Below are positions 42,001 through 51,000 of a stretch of DNA of 64,000 nucleotides, in pieces; position 1 is the first letter of the stretch; each line of letters starts with the position of its first letter. The notes below the pieces were generated by a model, which was given only the letters and a program-made list of their open reading frames with translations, ran no database searches and was not told the DNA's origin. Origin of the DNA: Cardinalis cardinalis (taxonomy: Eukaryota > Chordata > Aves > Passeriformes > Cardinalidae); contig JACDOX010000018.1 of assembly GCA_014549065.1 (NCBI GenBank), forward strand, positions 3,086,311 through 3,150,310. The letters are read 5' to 3'. The position numbers and the translations under genes are program-made.

Positions 42001-45000
42001 TTTACTTTCCGAATTAGATACGTGGGAGAAATTATAGCATGGCTGTGGGTGGCGAATGCGGTCATTGAAACAAAAACTACAGTGAAACGCAGATGTTTAA
42101 AGAAATCAGTGGTGAATTTTCTTAACCAATATCATAACCCAATCCCTCAGGGTAAAAATTATTTTTACAGTCTTTTTCATTCCCTTTTATAAACAAGGTG
42201 CCGCCTCCAGTAAAGCAACCTCCTCCAGTGTCCCACTAGGCAAACTTCCATATATCTATCTCAGTGACATGAGGCTCTTTTACTTCTCTGAAATTAACCA
42301 CCTCCACCTTTCAAGATATTTCTCCTCAGGACCAAGAAACTTTTAACATAGTTTGTTACCTGGCTGACATATGGTTTTGCTAAGAGAAATACATTTGAAA
42401 AGCCGTTAAAAAGTATAAAATTAATTTTCATAGCAGAACACTGTACCCAAAGTGGCATCCTCAGTCTTTGAGGTGTTGCTCCACAGTGAGTAGACAAGAA
42501 GAGTAAAGCTTGTTTTCTGGTTCATAGGTTGTTCCTCCCCAGGTGCAGGACCCTGCACTTGCCTGTGCTGAATTTCAGGCACTCCTCCTGAGCATCTCTC
42601 CAACCTGCTGAGGTTCTTCTGAAGGGCTGCAGAGCCCTCTGGGGTACTGGCCACTCCTCCCAGCTTGGTGACAGTGAACTTGCTGAGGAGGCATCTGCTC
42701 TTCGTACAAGTTATTGGTGAATTAAGGTAAACAACACTGGGCCCAGTATTGAACCTTTGGGGACATCACTAGTGACAGGCCTCCCTGTGCTACTGATTAC
42801 AACCCTCTGGGATCTTTTTAGTGCTTGATTAGCTTCTTACACGCCTTAGGGGTGAAACGAGTACTACATATATTGCAAATATATAACTTTATTGTAGCAA
42901 CTAGGAAGAGAGGTGACAGCATGTACAACTTGATTACCTGGAACACTATGATCATTGTCAGAAATAAATACACTGAAGCTAAAACAGGTGACAAATATTT
43001 GCCATCGGGCCCTGGAACATCAAAAATTGGTTTCTTCTTCTCACCATATTGCCATACCCATAGACCGTGACCTGCAGAAAAATTGGAAGAGAGAAAAAAG
43101 CAAATTAACCCCAAGCAAAAAGGCTTCTGGTATGACTTTGTTCTTTAGAGTTATGTGGGAAATTGTTATTTGTTTTCAAATATTCTGCATGACTTCTGAA
43201 AAATGCCCCAAACCCATGGGTTTTTCTGCCATGGGATTTGGGGTTTGAGAAAGGGCTTTGGCTGTCCTTAAGCCATGCAAGACTAGTTTCTCATAACTTT
43301 ATCTAAATAAAGTGAGCTGGCTAGTCTAAAGTAGTAGTTTAGATTGTTTCTGTCATCACCAAAGAAAACTACACTTCCTCAGAAAATGATCAATTTCAAC
43401 GATATGCTGTGTGTTAAAATGAAACAACTCAACTGACTGTACTAGATGTATCACCAGTCAGCTATCAGTAAACTAGCTTTAGAAGAAACTTTAATTTTAC
43501 TGTGTGACTTATATCCAAAACATGCACAGAACTAATGAAATCACAGTATCAACAGAGTCAACAGCATGGAAGCTTAGGAATGAAGAGCAAAAAAATTATA
43601 GGTCTTGCTCAAAATGTTTTTTTTTTAATTGACTGTGCTGATAACTAAATAAGTATAAGATTTTTATTGTTTTGGGGAAATTACATTCTTGCTAGAGAGA
43701 CAGAATGTTGCCTTTTTAAGTATAGCACTAAGATTTAAAATCCTAAAATCCCTAAAATGGTATGCCTGATGTTTTAAGGCAAAAAAAGAAAAGGAAGAAT
43801 TCTTCTACAACAAAAAGCATTCAAACTATCACTATATAGTGAAAATTTTATTGATTCTGAAAACCAGAACTAAAGGACAAAGGTCTACTTTAAAAGTAAT
43901 CTTCTGTAAATCATCCTTTGACAAGATCCTTTACATATTGATGCATAAACCCAGTACTGAGTGCTTGAAAAATAAAAACACATAAGTGAGCACATTATTT
44001 TGTCCCTATATTACCCATATGAGATCACACACATGATGTCTTTATGGATGTGTATATTTTTATTCTTGAGAGCAAAAATAGAAAGCTCCACACTGAGAAT
44101 GACCTACATTAAGGTTTGTTTTCTAAATGCCCTTATATTTTCAAAAGAGTTAAGTGTCATATCTCCAGTTTTGCTTTATTGACAGAAGGTGCGAAAATGG
44201 CCTCATTTCCAGAGAGCACCAGGCAACTCAAAGGGCTCGCGCACATTTCTTTCCAGCTGTTTGTGGCTATCAGCACCTCGAGCAGTTTGCTCTGGCCCTC
44301 TGCTGGCAGCTTCCAGCCTTGTAGCAGACGGGACAGAAGGGAAGGTGCACTTGTCACCTACTGAGTGCCACCTCCGGGGATCCCCAGCTAGGCTGAAGCA
44401 CTCACAGGGGGCACCCGCTGCTGCTGCTGCTCTGCAGAGGGGGCAGTGGCAGAGGGGACAGCTGCAGGCAGTAGCTCCCTGCTATGAAGCCTCACCACGA
44501 CACCTCAGCCCTCAGGACTGGGCTCCCCAACAGTGAAACACTACAAAAGCGTGTCATGAACTCAGTGGAAACAAATAAGCTGGCTGGTTAACAACTGGAA
44601 ATACTCATCTTTAAGCATTTAACAATACCTGGAAAGAGGCACAAAGAGATATATTAAAGTGGCATAAGATTGTTATTAAACTACACCATGGTTGTTAAGA
44701 AACATTCTGGTGTTTATGCCATTTGACTCACATGCAAATATTACAGAACACACAAATATTAAGGAAATGGAATTCACATGCCGTATATAAAAAAAAAATT
44801 TTTGTGCCAAATGTAAAACTCAATTCTTTCTCACAAATGAACAGAAAAAAGGCCTGAGGAGACATAACCTGAACTGCAGCATTTCCTTAAACACTCCCAG
44901 AAGTTTAGAGAGTATTCTGCTTGGATTTATGCAGACTTTTGCTTATTTCTTCTATGTTATGACTGCAGCCTTAGGGACAGTGAGTCCAGGTTGTGCACTG

Positions 45001-48000
45001 TGCTCTCAATTTAATAAGTAGTACTGGGGAATATCACTGTGCTGATTTTGTTTACTCTCTGCTCATAAATTACTCTACTGCCTGATTAATGACAAGTTAC
45101 ACTCTACCACCTGTAATTTTGAGGGGACTACATATAAACTGGGGGCTTTTTTGGGCTTGACAATTTTGGATGCTATCAAAGGTAGTAAAATCTAAGCCTT
45201 CAGATCTCTGGTACTAATAGCATGTATTTCATTGAGATTAAGAAGGTATTTAGATCAGGTTGTGTATCAAGACATTTTAATTTTTGACAAAAATAAGTAT
45301 GGAGACAGCTTTATGGATTTTATGTTTTGGCAGACATGTATGTTTTTGATAAAGCTAAGTGCATGAATCCCAAGAGAGTGTAATACTTAAATAGCAGTGT
45401 TTCTACTAGTGAAGAGCACTTACCAATGGCAGAAAACAGACACATGATTAGAAGTATGAGGACACACCAAAGGACATCAGCATTCATCTGCCTTTCCAGC
45501 TTACTGCGCTTGTAACGTGGTCCATTATTATTTAATAAGGCTTTGGTCTCATGCCCTGCAGAAAGAATTGCACCAAACATGTCATATGGAACTTGGCTAT
45601 TATTTTATAGCTATAAATATGTAGTATGCCCTGTAAGACAGAAAAGCAGCTCTTACCTGCATAGATTACTATTCCTGCAACTTCTTCTGTGTTTCTAATG
45701 GTACATCCACGTAACAAAAGATTCTCTTTGAACAGTCCATCCTTTTTTCCACTTTTATGAATACTACAGAAAATTTAAAAACAGAACAAAACACAGCATG
45801 TCAAAACATCAAGCTTATTATATCATACTTGTAATATAACAAGCCCAGGAAACATCTTCAGCGTTTAAGAACTTTTTTTTATTTGATGGCAAAATATTTA
45901 AATGGATCCTCCTCCTGGGAAGGTTCTCTGTTGGACTTTGAGATTACTTACCCAAAGATCCCTGACATGCATCAGCCCAGCTGGAGCAGCACCAGTTGCT
46001 GTTGGATATACAAATGTCCTGGACAAATGCTCACTAGAGATCCGTGGGCCAAATCNACAGCATGTGTGCAGCCTAGCTAATGCTTGGAAAATGCACTGGA
46101 CTTCCTGTGCATGTGTAAACTGACTGAGCAATCACAGTTAATCCAGTCCACCTCAAGGCAGCTGTGTACAGGATAGAATTAACCCACTATTCACATGTGT
46201 TTACTAAAGAAATCCTAGAAAGCAATATGGTGAAATTGGGAAATCATTGTGCTTCAGACGTAGATATCCTAAGGAAGATGTGCCAGCGATAAGACACATC
46301 AGTTCAGTGAAAAGAAAAGGAAAAAATCTGTGGTTTTATTCCANGTATCAGTGAGAACAAGAGAAATTATTTTCAGAACTGTCTCACCAACTACCTAAGG
46401 ATGGCCTGCACCCTGAGGATTCTTGTTGACTAACACCAAAACACAGGAGAAAAATGAAATAAAGTCACATTTCTACTACAACTTNTTATCTGCTGGGCAT
46501 GGACTGACTGAAATTTCAGCTGACAGAGAAATACAGAAAATAGCCTTATGAGAATTACAGGGAAATGCGAAAAAATAATAGCAATTAAAAATGGTATTAG
46601 AATTTTTACTATGTAAAAAAGACAAATCAAATAATAATTTAAAACCACTTTCAAATGAATAAAATTTCATTTTGTCAACTGAAGTACTCCAATGCCTCAG
46701 AGAAGACTAAAGCAAGCCTGGATTGTTTAAATGTTGTCCTCACTTTCAGACCATCAAAACCATCACACTTTCAATATGCTACACTAAAANTAACATTGTG
46801 CTGCTGCAACACCAAATCTTATGTCTTCCAGGATTTGAGCACATAAAATCCGCTGTCCCCCGAAATCTGCAAACTGGCTTAAAATTGTCCTTTTTATGTA
46901 CAGGTGGGGTTCTTTTTATTTGCTTCTTATTTTCTAAGCCTTGACATGTGCGTTTTATATACACACTTTTCCCTGTTAGGTTTTTCTCTTTTTCTGAATG
47001 AGGACCAAAATTGTAATTGAAGTACATACTTCTAGGATCTCAGGCCTAGGAACTACACCAACTATGCTGAGATTTGTAAGAAGAAAAGCTTCACATTAGT
47101 GAGTTCTCTGTACTTGTCCCAGTACAGTACGACTACTTGCAGAATATTCTGTAATGCTGGTTAAGCTACATAACCTCAACAGTCAATGCTTTTAGTGAGC
47201 AGAATATACCTGTGTGTATATACACACACATATACAGCCTTTTTTAGTTCAGCACAATATATCATACCCATCCTCTGCTCAAAATANATACATATATATT
47301 AAAAGTATTGGTGCTTCAACAACTATGCTTAGCTTTTCTCTGCAGGGATGAAGAAAAAGCATTTGGTTGACTACTGAGGTAGCAGCTACAGTGATAACAT
47401 CTGACTAGAGGCCAGAAACAGAGAAAGAAAGAAGTGGATAACACCACATTTGCAATTCTGACATGGAAGTCAAAGGTGGTTTTTTAGTCAGAAGACAACT
47501 TCCCCTGCTCAGCCCATCCTCCCTGCCAGTCTCAGACAGAAGAACAGAGCTTTTACTTCTGTTCTTTTCAGCAAACCTCCTTAACCCACTGTCTCACCTT
47601 TTGCCAAAGCAGCATCAGTTGGGGGGCTGCCCAGCATCCCTCTGGCAGAATGTCAGTAGGTGTCAATTTGTCTGTGCTTGAACTATGGGAAATAATTTCT
47701 TAATGATTCCATACTGTCAAAATTACACTGCTACCAGGATTCTGTCATTCCTCTGATTTTTAAGGCTAAATTCTGCATTAGGCTTTCTTATAAATCATGA
47801 GAATGTTTAAATTTCCAATAAAATCTCCAAATGACAGTTATGATTCCTGTTAATAAATGAGACTTTTTAGAGATAAACCTACTTAAGTGGTACTTGCTCT
47901 AGCTTATAGTTTTATAAGCTTNGTTAATTTTTTACACTTCACAGGAACAGTGGACTGTGCAAGGTATATTGCACATGGCAAAATTACTTGTATATTTGTT

Positions 48001-51000
48001 NTATAAAATGATATATTTGTTCTTACTATCTTAGCTTACAAAACAACTCCAAAACAATTGTGCAACATCTAATGTTAACCTGTAGGTGTTAAAATCCCAA
48101 TCTACTGCCCTCACCCACAGGCTGAGCCTTCNCAGCACATCTCATCCTTACATGCATTTGGTACTGCTTTTTACTCTCCCATATCCAAATGAAGTCAGAG
48201 AACTCAACTGTTGCTCACCAGACCTTTAGAAAACATGGATGAAACAAAAATCTGAAAGAAAGAAGCCAGCAGAGCCTGGAGGAAACTCAGCATTCACCTC
48301 TTGTCTACAGTCACTCCCAGTGACTCAGTAACACAACATACACATAAAACAGTAGGGCACTGATGATAAAAGGAAGGAAAAATTGCAGACATAAAGGTCT
48401 GGATTAAAAAATAATGAAAACTAGAGTTAGATAAAAATGCTCACTTTGATAACAAACCTGCCAATTGTAAACTTTGACTCTGGGTTGAGAGACAGCCTAG
48501 TTCCCATTTCTAGCCCTGCAGTTTTAAACCTTAACCTTGTTACAAAGGCTGAAGAGTCTGTTTTCCCCCTTTCTGGATTCTGGCCAGTGTAAGTTACNGG
48601 CAAAGAAGGAAAATTTTCTCTGTCATTCTTTAGAACAGTGTCTGGCTGAAGCCACTCAGATGCTTGGAATGGAAAGGCTAAGCCGTGAGGAAATGCACTG
48701 GCAAGTGTGGGTGCAATGCTCTTTTTCTCTGCAATTTCTCACATGGATGACACTGCAAAAATGTGGTATCTTCACATCTAAAATACAAATGCACCGCAAA
48801 TTAGGAGAAGTGGGCAGATCATTTGCTGTTAACTACTATTATGCTACGGCACTCTGAAAGTCTTTATACAGAAGTAAGCCTCTGGTTTAATANAGCAATG
48901 AAAAAATTACCCTGATGGTAGCTCACTTCAGCTTTCTATTGTGTTTTAACTTGTTACTTATGTGTCTTGTTAACTTACTTGTTAACTTATGTGTCTACCA
49001 GCATTAAGTAACAAGGTAACTAATGATAACTATATTCAAAAGAGTATTTTCTTTCACATTTTGTTTTATCAAGTGTCTTACAAAGGAAATGGTACAGCTG
49101 GCATTACTTTCCAAGGCTTGACACTCCCAAAGAAAATATTCAACACTCTTAAATATGACATCAGTGAACATTACTAGTCAGAAAATTCCTGACTCTCAAT
49201 TGATGAAAATTAGTCTAGGTTGCTTTGGTTTTTTATTCCAGGATTGGAGCTGTTCCTATAGCACATTAAAGGGACATCACTAAAGATTTATATTTGTTTT
49301 TTCTTAAAAAAGGTGTAACATAGTTTTATATTAATTTGGCTTTGTTACCTTATGACAACCTTTGAAATAGAAATACACACATGTATTCATCTCCTTCTTC
49401 TTACAATTCCAAGCTATACTTATTTTGGTATGATGAGATAAAATTTTATGTTCTTGTCTAAGAATAAAATTATTATTTTCAAAAAGCAGAAAAGTCAGAT
49501 TCCCAATTACAACTTCTCTTTTTCCCTTACCCATATACACAAAAAAGGTACAAACAAGATTTTAAAGCAAATATTGCTATTTTTGGAACCTGGAATTGGA
49601 TTTTTGAATGTCTGCCATGCATACTGTACATAATCTGGCTAGACACATAGGGGCAGGGGGCATAGTAGGTTCTGTTCCATTCTTTTCACACAGAATATGT
49701 TTATAGGGGAAATAAAAGTGAGGGGATGTGCTTGGGTTATTTAGGGGTGCAGAAACTGCAAAAGAGAATTAAAGCAAGCAACTGAATAAAACTGGTAGCC
49801 TGCCTGTGTGTTCAATGCAGATTGTGGCAACACAGCTGAAGAATTCAGCTGCAGAAATGTGCATGTACACTTTTTCAGATATAGGATAGGGCTAGGCCCA
49901 TCTCAATGCATTTTGCAGTTATATTTTTTTTTCAGTATAATTTCTCCTTTTATCCTGGCCTGCCTGTGCTACATTGGCTACCTATAGTGATTTTGTTTCA
50001 GGAAAACTGTGGGGAACAGAATTTTTGCACATTTACAGCATACACACACAAAAATATTTCTATTTCCTGAAAGACTTGTCAACACAGACATTAAAACAAA
50101 AGACCATATTTCATATAGGAAAAAAAAAATCTGAAAACTGGAAACCTACTAAGTGGTCAAAAAGTCTAGGAAAATTTGGTAGTAAGGTTTCAGCACAGCT
50201 TTTTACATATGTAAAGTCTATTATTTCACGGGATTCCTATTTATTTTTGGTATCACATCAGTCAAGCTATTATTGGCTGGTAGCTATCTGATCCATTATT
50301 TCAGGCAGCAGCTACTGATAAAATTTTTAACAAGAATTAAGATCTGAGTTTGACATGACAATGCCATGTTTCAATTTAGATGTGTTAGTTGCTATTCATC
50401 TTGTTAATGTATTATTTGAAATAGACTCCTGATTCCATTATACTAATGAAGGAACTCTAAAAATTGTGGGAGGGAAGCCTTCTTCTGTGATAAATTAGGG
50501 GACTGAGAATTTATTTGTTGAGGGGTTGCTCCCCACTCTCTAATTCTAACAGCCCATGGGCCTTTAGCCGTAAATCTCTTGGAACACAGCTGATGAGAGC
50601 TGGAAATCACCTGATGCTTTCTGCCAGATTCAAAATTTGTGTCAAAACATATTCAAAACATTTGTGAAACTATAAAATNCAAAGAAGATGAAATATAATC
50701 AATACAAAACAATAGTCATCAANAAGATAATACCATGTTTTCTGCCATGTAATTCAAATGGTTCTGTAACTTACATGCCACAGGCCTTTTCCACATGGAG
50801 TAAATAAGAAAATATATAATGGAAGAAAAATTTATGCATATTTTCTACAATATTCTGCTCAATATTTTGGGGACTAAGATTCACACATAAAGTGTGCTAG
50901 AAAAGCTGCCAAACTTTCCATTTCCATATCTGGAAATGGCATGTCTACAGTAGAGCAGGCTCTCTATTACACACCCTCATACAGTAATGCCTAATACTAA

